NCBI GenBank assembly: GCA_964015035.1
Contig: CAXHCA010000007.1
Span: forward strand, 22,520 to 86,519
Source of the DNA: BQJU01 sp964015035
Lineage (GTDB): Bacteria; Bacteroidota; Bacteroidia; Chitinophagales; Saprospiraceae
Length of the DNA stretch: 64,000 bases
Reading direction: 5' to 3'
In this document: positions 34,973 through 43,603 of the stretch, in pieces
Numbering within the stretch: the first letter of the stretch is position 1
Layout: each line of letters starts with the position of its first letter
Translations under genes and position numbers: made by a program
The notes under the pieces: model-generated
What the model saw: the letters and a program-made list of their open reading frames with translations, nothing else
Told to the model about the DNA's origin: nothing
The model's database searches: none

Positions 34973-36445
34973 TTACAGGCGATTTTGGGCCCAGTCACTT
35001 CCTTCGGTCATTGGAACTTTTAGTATGCAACCATGTTCGCGTTGCAATTGAAGGGCTAATGCTGCGGCAAGACTCGCTTCGGCTTGGTAAGTCTTAACTA
35101 GGGCATCAGGTGTGAAATAGTTTTTGACAAAATTGGTGTCAAATTGAGCGGTCAAAAAAGCTTCATGCTCACAGACAAACCGGCCAAAGGGTAGGGTAGT
35201 GGCCACGCCCTCAATGTCGTATTGTTCAATGGCTTCAATCATTTTACGGATGGCTGCATCCCGAGTGGGTCCATAGGTGATCAGTTTGGCGATCATCGGA
35301 TCATAATAGATGGGAATATCCATACCTTCTTCGTAGCCGTCATCCAGTCGAATATGATCGCCAAACGGACGACGGTACACCGAAAGGGTTCCTACGCTGG
35401 GCAGAAAATCGTTTTCCGGATCTTCGGCATAAACTCGAATTTCCAGGGCATGCCCATTTATTCTTAAATCTTCCTGTCGGAAAGACAACGGTAATCCACG
35501 TGCAATCCGAATCTGCTGTTCTACCAGATCAACTCCTGATATTAATTCTGTAACTGGATGTTCTACCTGCAAACGGGTATTCATTTCCAGGAAGTAGTAA
35601 TTCAGCTGATCGTCTACCAAAAACTCCACGGTTCCTGCTCCCAAGTAATCACACGCTTTAGCGACCTTAATGGCATCATTGCCCATGGCTTCGCGAATTT
35701 CGGGCGTTAAAATGGCGGAAGGAGCTTCTTCCACTACTTTTTGGTGACGGCGCTGCACACTGCATTCGCGTTCAAATAAATGCACCGTATTTCCCTGCTG
35801 ATCGGCCAATACCTGGATCTCAATATGGCGAGGGGAAGCAATGTATTTTTCAATAAAAACTGATCCATCCCCAAAAGCTGATTTGGCTTCGCTGATGGCT
35901 CTTTTCATTTGTTCGGCAAGTTCCGCCTCCGTTTCCACTACCCGCATGCCTTTTCCACCACCTCCTGCTGAGGCCTTAATGAGAATGGGAAATCCAATTT
36001 CCTTAGCTATCTGAGTGGCTTCTGCTACATCTTCAATGGCTTTGTCAATGCCGGGGACCATCGGAATATTGTAGGCCTTGACGGCCTCTTTTGCGGCCAA
36101 TTTGCTACCCATGACTTCAATGGCCTTGGGACGCGGTCCAATAAAAATCATTCCCGCCTGCTCCACGGCACGGGCAAACTCCGCATTTTCACTTAAAAAA
36201 CCATACCCGGGATGAATGCCATCCACCCCCAACTTTTGAGCGACCTCAATGATCTTGTCACCCCGCAGGTAAGACTCGCTGGAGGGGGCAGGACCAATAC
36301 AGACCGCTTCATCTGCAAAGCGAACATGGGGGGCATCCCGGTCAGCTTCAGAATAAACGGCCACTACGGCAATGCCCATTTTGTGTGCGGTTCTCATTAC
36401 CCGTAGCGCAATTTCCCCACGGTTGGCAATTAATATTTTTCTCAT
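34973..36445 (-). CDS. accC: Biotin carboxylase subunit of acetyl/propionyl-CoA carboxylase
   Basis: The start at 36445 (MRKILIANRGEIA) gives the standard N-terminus; the frame extends 28 residues further but only as non-homologous sequence. The 490-residue protein has the biotin carboxylase N-domain, an ATP-grasp domain with the glycine loop SAGGGGKGMR and EMNTRLQVEHPVTE, and the C-terminal domain (GHALEIRVYAEDP). It carboxylates biotin on a carrier protein with ATP and bicarbonate. The C-terminal ~35 residues are short and contain no biotinyl lysine motif, so carrier protein must be separate. The matching carboxyltransferase may be pccB at 12937. Confidence 0.92.
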   Translation of the reverse strand: MRKILIANRGEIALRVMRTAHKMGIAVVAVYSEADRDAPHVRFADEAVCIGPAPSSESYLRGDKIIEVAQKLGVDGIHPGYGFLSENAEFARAVEQAGMIFIGPRPKAIEVMGSKLAAKEAVKAYNIPMVPGIDKAIEDVAEATQIAKEIGFPILIKASAGGGGKGMRVVETEAELAEQMKRAISEAKSAFGDGSVFIEKYIASPRHIEIQVLADQQGNTVHLFERECSVQRRHQKVVEEAPSAILTPEIREAMGNDAIKVAKACDYLGAGTVEFLVDDQLNYYFLEMNTRLQVEHPVTELISGVDLVEQQIRIARGLPLSFRQEDLRINGHALEIRVYAEDPENDFLPSVGTLSVYRRPFGDHIRLDDGYEEGMDIPIYYDPMIAKLITYGPTRDAAIRKMIEAIEQYDIEGVATTLPFGRFVCEHEAFLTAQFDTNFVKNYFTPDALVKTYQAEASLAAALALQLQREHGCILKVPMTEGSDWAQNRL

Positions 36446-36514
36446 CCTTTTGGGTTTTGGGCGAAAATAAGGATTTTTGGGGTTTTCAAGCCTTGCCAAA
36501 TTAAAGTTATTTAA

Positions 36515-38497
36515 ATGGACCAAAATCAAGAGATCCCAAAAAAGCTTTGGACACCCAATGCTGCGTGGAAAGAAGCCACCAATTTAGCCCACTATTGTCA
36601 GTGGTTGGAGGAGCAAAAGTCGTTGACTTTTCACGATTATGCTGAAGTGTGGAAATGGTCGGTAGAGCATCCCGCCGATTTTTGGGAAACCATTTGGGAA
36701 TATTTTTCTATTCAGTCGAATACTCCTTACCAAAGCGTGTGGGAAAAACCCAATATGCCGGGAACAGTTTGGTTTCCCGGAAGTACTCTCAATTATGCCG
36801 CACACATATTTCGCCGGAAAAACCCTAACCAACCGGCCATCCTATTTCAATCTGAATGTACCCCACTGACAGAGATGAGTTGGCAAGAATTGGAAGAATC
36901 GGTCTCTAAAATGGCGCATTTTTTGAAAGAAAAAGGGGTCGGTAAAGGGGATCGGGTAGTGGCTTATTTTCCCAATGTTCCTGAAGCAACCATTGCTTTT
37001 TTGGCCACCTGCTCATTAGGCGCCATTTGGTCCAGCTGCTCTCCGGATTTTGGAGCCAGCAGTGTAGCCGACCGCTTTGCACAAATTGAGCCCAAGGTCT
37101 TATTTACCGTTGACGGTTATCAATACGGGGGCAAAGCTTACGACCGAATGTCGGTCGTGCAAGAATTATGTGATCAACTTCCAACGCTTGAACTGGTTAT
37201 TGCGCTTCCTTATTTGAAGCCGGATGCCGATTTTTCTGTCATCAAAAAATCGGTAACTTGGAAACAAGCGCTAGATCAACCATTACAACCGCTGACCTTT
37301 ACATCTGTGCCCTTTGATCATCCTATTTGGGTGTTGTATTCCTCTGGCACTACGGGGATTCCCAAGGCTATCACCCATGCTCATGGAGGGGTACTGCTGG
37401 AGCACTATAAATACTTAGCTTTTCACAATGATGTAAAACCTGGTGAACGCTTTTTCTGGTTTTCGACTACCGGTTGGATGATGTGGAATTTTGTTCAAGC
37501 GGCGCTCTTACAAGGAGGCACAATTGTCTTGTACGATGGCAGTCCGGGTTATCCAAATCTGAATGTACTTTGGGAACTGGCTGAAAAAGCCAAAATCAAT
37601 CACTTTGGAACCAGTGCCCCCTTCCTGGTAGCTTGCATGAAAAAAGAAATGCATCCGGGAAATGCCTTTGATCTTACTCCTTTGCGTTCTATTGGTTCGA
37701 CCGGAGCACCATTGCCCGCCGAGGCTTTTGATTGGGTTTATAAAGCCGTTAAAGAGGACCTCTGGTTGTGTTCTATGAGCGGTGGAACGGATGTATGTAC
37801 GGCTTTCGTAGGAGGTTGCCCTACTGAACCGGTTTACCGGGGTGAAATTCAATGTAGAGCCCTCGGTTGTGCCCTTTATGCCTGGGACGAATTGGGGCAT
37901 CCGGTTACGGAAGAGGTAGGTGAAATGGTGATTACCGAACCCATGCCTTCCATGCCTATCTACTTTTGGAATGATCCCAATAATGAGCGCTACATCTCCA
38001 GCTATTTTGAGATGTTTCCCAAAGTTTGGCGGCATGGTGATTGGGTAAAGATTACCGATCGGAACTCTCTCATTATATATGGTCGTTCAGATGCGACCCT
38101 CAATCGACACGGCGTTCGCATTGGAACCAGTGAGGTTTATAGTGCCATTCATCAAGTGAAGGAGATAAAAGACAGTTTGGTGGTCAACCTCGAACTGAGC
38201 GGTGGTCGTCACTATATGCCATTGTTTGTGGTTCTTGAGCCCGATCAAATCTTGGATGAACGCTTGATCAAAAAAATCAAAGACACCTTGCGAAGCCTTT
38301 ACTCTCCACGTCATGTACCCGATGAAATTATGGTAGTGCCCGATATTCCTTACACCATCAGTGGGAAGAAACTCGAGGCTCCGGTCAAAAAAATCTTAAT
38401 GGGGATTTCTATTGCAAAAGCAGCCAATAAAGACGCGATGCGTAATCCGGAATCATTGGATTTTTTTCTCGATTTGGCCAGAAATATTGAAAGATAA
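36515..38497 (+). CDS. Acetoacetyl-CoA synthetase (acetoacetate-CoA ligase)
   Basis: The 660-residue adenylate-forming enzyme has the N-terminal ACAS_N segment, the P-loop-like YSSGTTGIPKAITH, GWMMWNF, an IYGRSDATLNRHGVRIG hinge and the C-terminal catalytic lysine in TISGKKLEAPVKK. GWMMWN and MSGGTDVCTAFVGG are typical of acetoacetyl-CoA synthetases as opposed to acetyl-CoA synthetases. It activates acetoacetate, for example from ketone-body or leucine breakdown. The gene diverges from accC across a 69-base promoter region. Confidence 0.9.
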   Translation: MDQNQEIPKKLWTPNAAWKEATNLAHYCQWLEEQKSLTFHDYAEVWKWSVEHPADFWETIWEYFSIQSNTPYQSVWEKPNMPGTVWFPGSTLNYAAHIFRRKNPNQPAILFQSECTPLTEMSWQELEESVSKMAHFLKEKGVGKGDRVVAYFPNVPEATIAFLATCSLGAIWSSCSPDFGASSVADRFAQIEPKVLFTVDGYQYGGKAYDRMSVVQELCDQLPTLELVIALPYLKPDADFSVIKKSVTWKQALDQPLQPLTFTSVPFDHPIWVLYSSGTTGIPKAITHAHGGVLLEHYKYLAFHNDVKPGERFFWFSTTGWMMWNFVQAALLQGGTIVLYDGSPGYPNLNVLWELAEKAKINHFGTSAPFLVACMKKEMHPGNAFDLTPLRSIGSTGAPLPAEAFDWVYKAVKEDLWLCSMSGGTDVCTAFVGGCPTEPVYRGEIQCRALGCALYAWDELGHPVTEEVGEMVITEPMPSMPIYFWNDPNNERYISSYFEMFPKVWRHGDWVKITDRNSLIIYGRSDATLNRHGVRIGTSEVYSAIHQVKEIKDSLVVNLELSGGRHYMPLFVVLEPDQILDERLIKKIKDTLRSLYSPRHVPDEIMVVPDIPYTISGKKLEAPVKKILMGISIAKAANKDAMRNPESLDFFLDLARNIER

Positions 38498-38536
38498 GGA
38501 CTTTACAATAGACGTTCTTTTACAAAATAGATTTTG

Positions 38537-39280
38537 ATGTACGCATGGCTCAAAAATATGCTGAGGTTTTTACTGCCCAAGACGCTACTTACGCAGTATG
38601 AAATGCCGTTGAGGAAATTCTATGCCAATATTTTTTATCGAGGTAGTGCAGCTGTGTGCAATATTTGCGAAAGCCAATTTTCTACCTTTATTGAACTGCC
38701 CAGTGGTGATCTCTTGTGCCCCGTTTGCGGAAGCCTTCCCCGAAATCGAAGGTTATGGTGTCTTCTGCTCGATTTACGGCTTTTATCGGGAAAACTACTA
38801 CACTTTTCTCCCTCCAGGGGTCTCTATAGGAAGCTAAAGCAAAATCCCGATTTAACCTATATCAGTACCGATTTTGAAGAAGAATTTATTGCGGATCACC
38901 GCATTGATATCACCAATATTGAGTATCCGGATGAAACTTTTGATACCATCATTTGCTTTCATATTCTCGAACATATCCCCGATGATGCCCAAGCGATGCA
39001 GGAACTCTATCGGGTCTTGAAGCCAGGAGGCAAAGTACTGGTCCAGACACCTTTTAAGAACGGCACTATTTACGAAGATGCCAGCATTATTTCGGAAGTG
39101 GATCGAGTCAAACATTTTGGACAAAAAGACCATGTTCGCATCTATTCTGCGGCAGGCTTAAGCGATCGGTTAGTGAACAGTGGCTTTCAGGTACAAGTGC
39201 GGCAATTTACAGAAGATGATTTCACCATTCAAATGGGTTTAAAGAAAGATGAAATCATCCTCATTGCCGAAAAGCAGTAA
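38537..39280 (+). CDS. SAM methyltransferase with N-terminal Cys4 zinc-ribbon
   Basis: The 247-residue product begins at the ATG at 38537 (a TTG one codon upstream is unlikely). Residues ~35-65 hold a zinc-ribbon-like CNIC...CPVCG pair, and the rest is a class I methyltransferase with IICFHILEHIPDDAQAM and RVLKPGGKVLVQTPF. Motif I is weak. Proteins of this type often occur in surface-polysaccharide loci, but here the gene stands between acetoacetyl-CoA synthetase and hemN. The substrate is unknown. Confidence 0.75.
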   Translation: MYAWLKNMLRFLLPKTLLTQYEMPLRKFYANIFYRGSAAVCNICESQFSTFIELPSGDLLCPVCGSLPRNRRLWCLLLDLRLLSGKLLHFSPSRGLYRKLKQNPDLTYISTDFEEEFIADHRIDITNIEYPDETFDTIICFHILEHIPDDAQAMQELYRVLKPGGKVLVQTPFKNGTIYEDASIISEVDRVKHFGQKDHVRIYSAAGLSDRLVNSGFQVQVRQFTEDDFTIQMGLKKDEIILIAEKQ

Positions 39281-39318
39281 ATGCAATCACACCGGAACAT
39301 TAAAAATATGCCCTACAA

Positions 39319-40668
39319 TTAGAGTTTACTAAATAATTGTTCCTGAGGCTTACTGGCCCAATAATGGGTGTCCAGTGCCAGACAGATATTTCGGATAAAG
39401 GGTTTGCCCAATGCGGTGACTTCTAAGGAATAGTCATCAAATTGGATCAATCCATCATTGGCCAAATTTATCAACCGATCATAACTGGCTTTAAGTGTGG
39501 GATGTTCCCGTAAAGGCGTTTGCCAACTGGTTTGGTAACGGCACATAATATCCAGAATACATTGACGTACAAATTGATCGGTATGGTTGAGGAAATGCCC
39601 CTTAATCAAAGGGAATTCTCCGGCATTAATGCGGTCTTGATACTTTTCAATGCCTTTTTCATTTTGGGCATAGGCGTGCCAGGTATCACTGATGGAAGAC
39701 GCGCCCAGACCAATGGACAACCGCGTAGAATGGGGGGTGTAGCCCATAAAATTTCGATGCAAACTTCCCGCTTTCATGGCGATATACAATTCATCAGAAG
39801 GCAGGGCGAAGTGATCGAGTCCAATGTCAACATACCCTTCTGCTTCCAATAAATCACACCCTAGTTCATACAGTTTTCGCTTGGTATATTTATCCGGCAA
39901 ATCTGTCTCGGAGTAGGCGCGCTGACTAGGTTTGATCCAAGGGACGTGCGCATAACTGTAAAAAGCAATGCGATCCGGGCGCAACTCCTTGAGTAAGGCA
40001 ACGTTGGTGCGAATATTTTCTTCGGTTTGAAAAGGCAAACCGTAAATCAAGTCGTAGTTCACGGATTCATAATCTAATGCTCTCGCCCATTCCGTCACCT
40101 GACGAATTTGCGCCACCGTTTGAAAGCGGTTGATCACTTTCATAATTTGATCGCTGAAGTCTTGCACCCCCAAACTGATTCGGCGAAAGCCACAAGATCT
40201 CAAGGCTTTTAAATGTTCGTAGGTCGTACTGGCAGGGTGGGCTTCAAAGCTAAAACTGACCACATCGGTTGTTTGAGTGGTTTTCAGAATGTTTTCTATC
40301 AAATATTGTAACCGTTCAGGGGCGAAAAAAGTGGGAGTTCCGCCCCCCAAATGGATTTCTCGAATCATTGGTTTTCCAGGAAATAAATCCAAATACATCC
40401 GCCATTCTTTTAAAATACTTTCGATATACGGATCCTCCACTTGGTGGTTTTTGGTGATGCGCTTATTACAGCCACAATAGGTGCACAAGCTTTCACAAAA
40501 GGGCAAATGTATATAGAGACTGATTGCCGAATCCTTTTCAAAAGCTTGGATTACTTTTTCTTTCCAAATTTCGACATCTGGCTGAGATTGATCCCAAAAA
40601 GGAAGGGTAGGATAACTGGTATATCGAGGAACGGGCTGATCATATTTGGTCAAAAGCTGGGTATTCAT
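39319..40668 (-). CDS. hemN: Oxygen-independent coproporphyrinogen III oxidase
   Basis: The 449-residue radical SAM enzyme has the CxxxCxxC motif in LPFCESLCTYCGCNK; the extra Cys after it is characteristic of true HemN. HLGGGTPTFF, GVQDF and the HemN C-terminal domain follow. It converts coproporphyrinogen III to protoporphyrinogen IX without oxygen, supplying heme at low oxygen. The promoter carries an FNR/CRP-like dyad at the activator position, and the divergent operon encodes the high-affinity cbb3 oxidase that needs this heme. Confidence 0.95.
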   Translation of the reverse strand: MNTQLLTKYDQPVPRYTSYPTLPFWDQSQPDVEIWKEKVIQAFEKDSAISLYIHLPFCESLCTYCGCNKRITKNHQVEDPYIESILKEWRMYLDLFPGKPMIREIHLGGGTPTFFAPERLQYLIENILKTTQTTDVVSFSFEAHPASTTYEHLKALRSCGFRRISLGVQDFSDQIMKVINRFQTVAQIRQVTEWARALDYESVNYDLIYGLPFQTEENIRTNVALLKELRPDRIAFYSYAHVPWIKPSQRAYSETDLPDKYTKRKLYELGCDLLEAEGYVDIGLDHFALPSDELYIAMKAGSLHRNFMGYTPHSTRLSIGLGASSISDTWHAYAQNEKGIEKYQDRINAGEFPLIKGHFLNHTDQFVRQCILDIMCRYQTSWQTPLREHPTLKASYDRLINLANDGLIQFDDYSLEVTALGKPFIRNICLALDTHYWASKPQEQLFSKL

Positions 40669-40689
40669 GATTCAATTTTTTATTTTGAG

Positions 40690-40733
40690 CAAAACTAGTA
40701 CAGGCATAGAGGTAAAAGGGTGATGAGAATCAT
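40690..40733 (-). promoter_or_regulatory. FNR/CRP-like activator site and promoter of hemN
   Basis: The dyad GTGATGAGAATCAT (40720-40733) has the TGAT-N4-ATCA core of FNR-type sites. On the minus strand a perfect -7 box, TAGTTTTG, lies at 40690-40697. The dyad centre is 36.5 bases upstream of the last base of the -7 box, near -41 relative to the probable start, the classic class II activator position. The same dyad lies about 60 bases upstream of a weaker -7-like TAATTTTA (40779-40786) facing the cbb3 operon, so it may serve both directions. Confidence 0.7.
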
Positions 40734-40803
40734 CATTGGGCTATGATATGCTTCATCAGTGGCTGATAGAGCGCCCTGTAATTTTACCTGAAATTTACGA
40801 GCG

Positions 40804-43260
40804 ATGTCGAAGACACTTATTGACACCTTGACAAAAGTTACCTGTTATCACTGCGGAGAGGAATGCCCTACCCATCCCATTTTACATGAGGAAAAGCCTT
40901 TCTGCTGCGAAGGTTGTCGGACGGTATATGAAATACTGGCCAATAATCAAATGTGCCAGTATTACCAACTTGGCAAGGCTCCAGGCCAAAATCAAAGAAA
41001 GGTATCGCCAGAAAAATTCGCTTGGCTAGATGACCAAAAAGTGGTGCAACAATTGCTTGATTTTCAAAGTGAAAACTTGGCAAAAGTAAGCTTTGATATC
41101 CCACAAATGCACTGCACCTCCTGCATCTGGCTATTGGAAAATCTTTATCAATTAGAGGAAGGCGTTTTAAACACGCGCGTCAATTTTTTAAATAAAAAGC
41201 TCTTCGTTTCCTATAATCCACAAATTCTTTCCCTGCGTGACCTAGTCGTTTTGTTGACGACCATCGGGTATGAACCCGACCTGAAACTGGATAAGTTGGA
41301 GGAAGCAAAAAATCGTTTATCAGATCGGCGCTTGTATTATCAATTAGGGGTAGCCGGATTTGCTTTTGGCAATGTGATGTTGTTCAGCTTTCCCGAATAT
41401 TTGGGACTCACTGATCCGTGGACCCGTCAACTCTTTTCCTGGTTGAATGTGATTTTAATCTTGCCGGTGATATTTTATAGCGGACAAGATTATTTGAAGT
41501 CTGCACTGAATAGTTTGAGAATTGGCCGACTCAACATCGATATTCCCATCTCACTGGGCATTCTGACTTTGTTCAGCCGAAGCCTTTTTGAAATTATCAC
41601 CCACACAGGACCAGGATATTTGGATAGTCTGGCCGGCCTGGTTTTCTTTTTGTTGATTGGCAAATGGTTTCAGCAAAAAACCTATGCACATTTGTCTTTT
41701 GATCGGAACTATAAGTCTTATTTTCCCATAGCAGCCAATCGTTTAGAGGGGAACGAGGAGGTATCAGTGACCCTTGATCAATTGATGCCAGGCGACACCA
41801 TATATATACGTCATGGAGAACTCATTCCCGCTGATGGTCTTTTGGTTAATGGCGAGGCGAGAATTGACTACAGCTTTGTTACTGGCGAGAAAGATCCGGT
41901 AGAAGTTGAGGCGAAAGCACAAATCTATGCTGGGGGCCGGCAGATGGGAGGTGCTATTGAGCTCTTGTTGACCAAAAAAGTAGCACAGAGTTACTTGACT
42001 CAATTATGGAATGACGAGGCTTTCCAAAAGAAAACCAGTAATCAGGCTAGTAAACTGGCTGATGAAGTGGGCAAATACTTCACGGTATCTATTTTGATCA
42101 TTGCTGTTTTTACCCTAATCTATTGGTGGGGAGAAGATGTCAGGTTGGCGATTAATGCTTTTACCGCTGTGCTGATCATTGCCTGCCCATGCGCCCTGGC
42201 ATTGTCTGTTCCGTTTACCTTGGGGAATGCTTTACGCATCCTGGCTCGGAAGGGATTTTACTTAAAGAATACTCAGGTGATCGAACACTTGGCGCGAATA
42301 AAAGCGGTCATCTTTGACAAGACCGGCACCCTGACTACCAATGAAAGTAAACGAGTGGCGCTTCACGCAAACCTGACGCTGGATGAGATGGCAATCTTGA
42401 AAACCATGGCCAATTTTTCAGCCCACCCGCTAAGCCGACTCATTGTTGGCTATCTGGAAGGAGAGCTTGCCGAGCAAAATGTAGCCACTCCGGAAATCAA
42501 GACTTTTGAAGAACTCACGGGTAAAGGGTTAAAAGCTCAGGTAGGTGACATGGAAATACAATTAGGGTCAGCCGAGTGGATTGATCCGGAGGGAAAAACA
42601 ATCACCACCAAGGAAGGGCAGGTTTATATCCTTATCGATGACAAGATACGCGGTTATTTTAAGGTTGAACACCAATACCGTGAAGGGTTGGCCGAAGTCC
42701 TCGACTTTTTCCGAAAAAGGGGCGAGCTCTACTTGTTGTCGGGCGATAATGATCGGGAGTCAGACTATTTGGCCCCTTACTTTGGTGGAGCACAACAATT
42801 GTACTTTTCCCAAAGTCCACAGAATAAACTAGGTTTTATTCGAGAGGTACAACAAAACAAAAAACGTGGAAATGTGATGATGATTGGCGATGGGCTCAAT
42901 GATGCCGGTGCTCTCAAGCAGAGTGACGTGGGGATGGTTTTGGCAGAGGATGCCAATCATTTTACACCAGCAAGTGATGCTATTTTGAGCGCAAAAAATT
43001 TCAGTCTGTTACCCGTGCTGATTCGCTTTGCCAAGGGTAGTGTGCGATTAGTCTACGCGGCTTATGGCCTAGCCTTTTTATACAATATTATCGGATTAAG
43101 TTTTGCGGTTCAGGGAGCATTGTCGCCTGTGATCGCTGCTATTTTGATGCCATTGAGCTCTGTTTCAATCGCCATTTTTGGACTGATTAGCAGTAGTGTT
43201 CTGGCACATCGTTTATGGGTGAGGAAAGTCACCCCTGTACATGACCTTACTCAATTTTAA
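40804..43260 (+). CDS. ccoI: CcoI/FixI-type copper P1B ATPase for cbb3 oxidase assembly
   Basis: The 818-residue protein begins with a Cys-rich domain (CYHCGEEC at 14-21, CCEGC at 34-38) and an HMA domain with MHCTSC (Cys104, Cys107). The ATPase core follows, with transmembrane ACPCALALS, phosphorylation motif DKTGTLT, GDGLND and the final membrane pair. The N-terminal zinc-ribbon-like extension and linkage to ccoS and ccoNO identify it as CcoI, which supplies copper to the binuclear centre of cbb3 oxidase. It is the first gene of the operon. It differs in context from the ATPase fragment at the window start. Confidence 0.93.
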   Translation: MSKTLIDTLTKVTCYHCGEECPTHPILHEEKPFCCEGCRTVYEILANNQMCQYYQLGKAPGQNQRKVSPEKFAWLDDQKVVQQLLDFQSENLAKVSFDIPQMHCTSCIWLLENLYQLEEGVLNTRVNFLNKKLFVSYNPQILSLRDLVVLLTTIGYEPDLKLDKLEEAKNRLSDRRLYYQLGVAGFAFGNVMLFSFPEYLGLTDPWTRQLFSWLNVILILPVIFYSGQDYLKSALNSLRIGRLNIDIPISLGILTLFSRSLFEIITHTGPGYLDSLAGLVFFLLIGKWFQQKTYAHLSFDRNYKSYFPIAANRLEGNEEVSVTLDQLMPGDTIYIRHGELIPADGLLVNGEARIDYSFVTGEKDPVEVEAKAQIYAGGRQMGGAIELLLTKKVAQSYLTQLWNDEAFQKKTSNQASKLADEVGKYFTVSILIIAVFTLIYWWGEDVRLAINAFTAVLIIACPCALALSVPFTLGNALRILARKGFYLKNTQVIEHLARIKAVIFDKTGTLTTNESKRVALHANLTLDEMAILKTMANFSAHPLSRLIVGYLEGELAEQNVATPEIKTFEELTGKGLKAQVGDMEIQLGSAEWIDPEGKTITTKEGQVYILIDDKIRGYFKVEHQYREGLAEVLDFFRKRGELYLLSGDNDRESDYLAPYFGGAQQLYFSQSPQNKLGFIREVQQNKKRGNVMMIGDGLNDAGALKQSDVGMVLAEDANHFTPASDAILSAKNFSLLPVLIRFAKGSVRLVYAAYGLAFLYNIIGLSFAVQGALSPVIAAILMPLSSVSIAIFGLISSSVLAHRLWVRKVTPVHDLTQF

Positions 43261-43301
43261 TCCCTAAATCGCCTAGTATTTTAGCGCAAAATTGATTGAT
43301 T

Positions 43302-43454
43302 ATGAAAATTATTGTCCTGCTCATTTTTCTCAGCTTGATTGTTGCCCTGGGCTTTTTAGGCGCCTTCATTTGGGCTGTCCGCTCTGGTCAATATGATGAT
43401 GATTACACCCCGTCGGTGAGAATGCTTTTTGATGATCAGGAGAAAAAATCTTGA
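43302..43454 (+). CDS. ccoS: cbb3 oxidase maturation protein CcoS
   Basis: This 50-residue protein consists of one transmembrane helix (IIVLLIFLSLIVALGFLGAFIW) followed by AVRSGQYDD, the signature of CcoS, and an acidic tail. CcoS is needed for insertion of heme and copper cofactors into cbb3 oxidase. It lies between ccoI and ccoNO as in other Bacteroidota. Confidence 0.92.
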   Translation: MKIIVLLIFLSLIVALGFLGAFIWAVRSGQYDDDYTPSVRMLFDDQEKKS

Positions 43455-43456
43455 CC

Positions 43457-43582
43457 ATGGAATATCTGCAATTGTGTTTTTACACCTGCTTTTTGTTTTT
43501 GACGGCCTCCATTTTAATGATGGGTTTATTCAAATCAAATAGCCAATCTTCAGAACTAGTACTTAGAAAAATCAACGAATAA
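43457..43582 (+). CDS. Small single-helix membrane protein between ccoS and ccoNO
   Basis: A 41-codon ORF begins 2 bases after the ccoS stop and ends 21 bases before ccoNO. The N-terminal half is a membrane helix (CFYTCFLFLTASILMMGLF) and the C-terminal half is polar. Tight packing inside the operon and the clean helix suggest it is a real gene. I do not recognise a family; it could be an accessory subunit or assembly factor of the oxidase. Its small size leaves real doubt. Confidence 0.55.
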   Translation: MEYLQLCFYTCFLFLTASILMMGLFKSNSQSSELVLRKINE

Positions 43583-43603
43583 CGTCTTAAATTTTTAAAT
43601 GTC

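Noticed and set aside
37508..38035. 175-codon frame antisense to acetoacetyl-CoA synthetase
   Set aside because: It is a shadow of a strong coding frame, with no promoter or domain.
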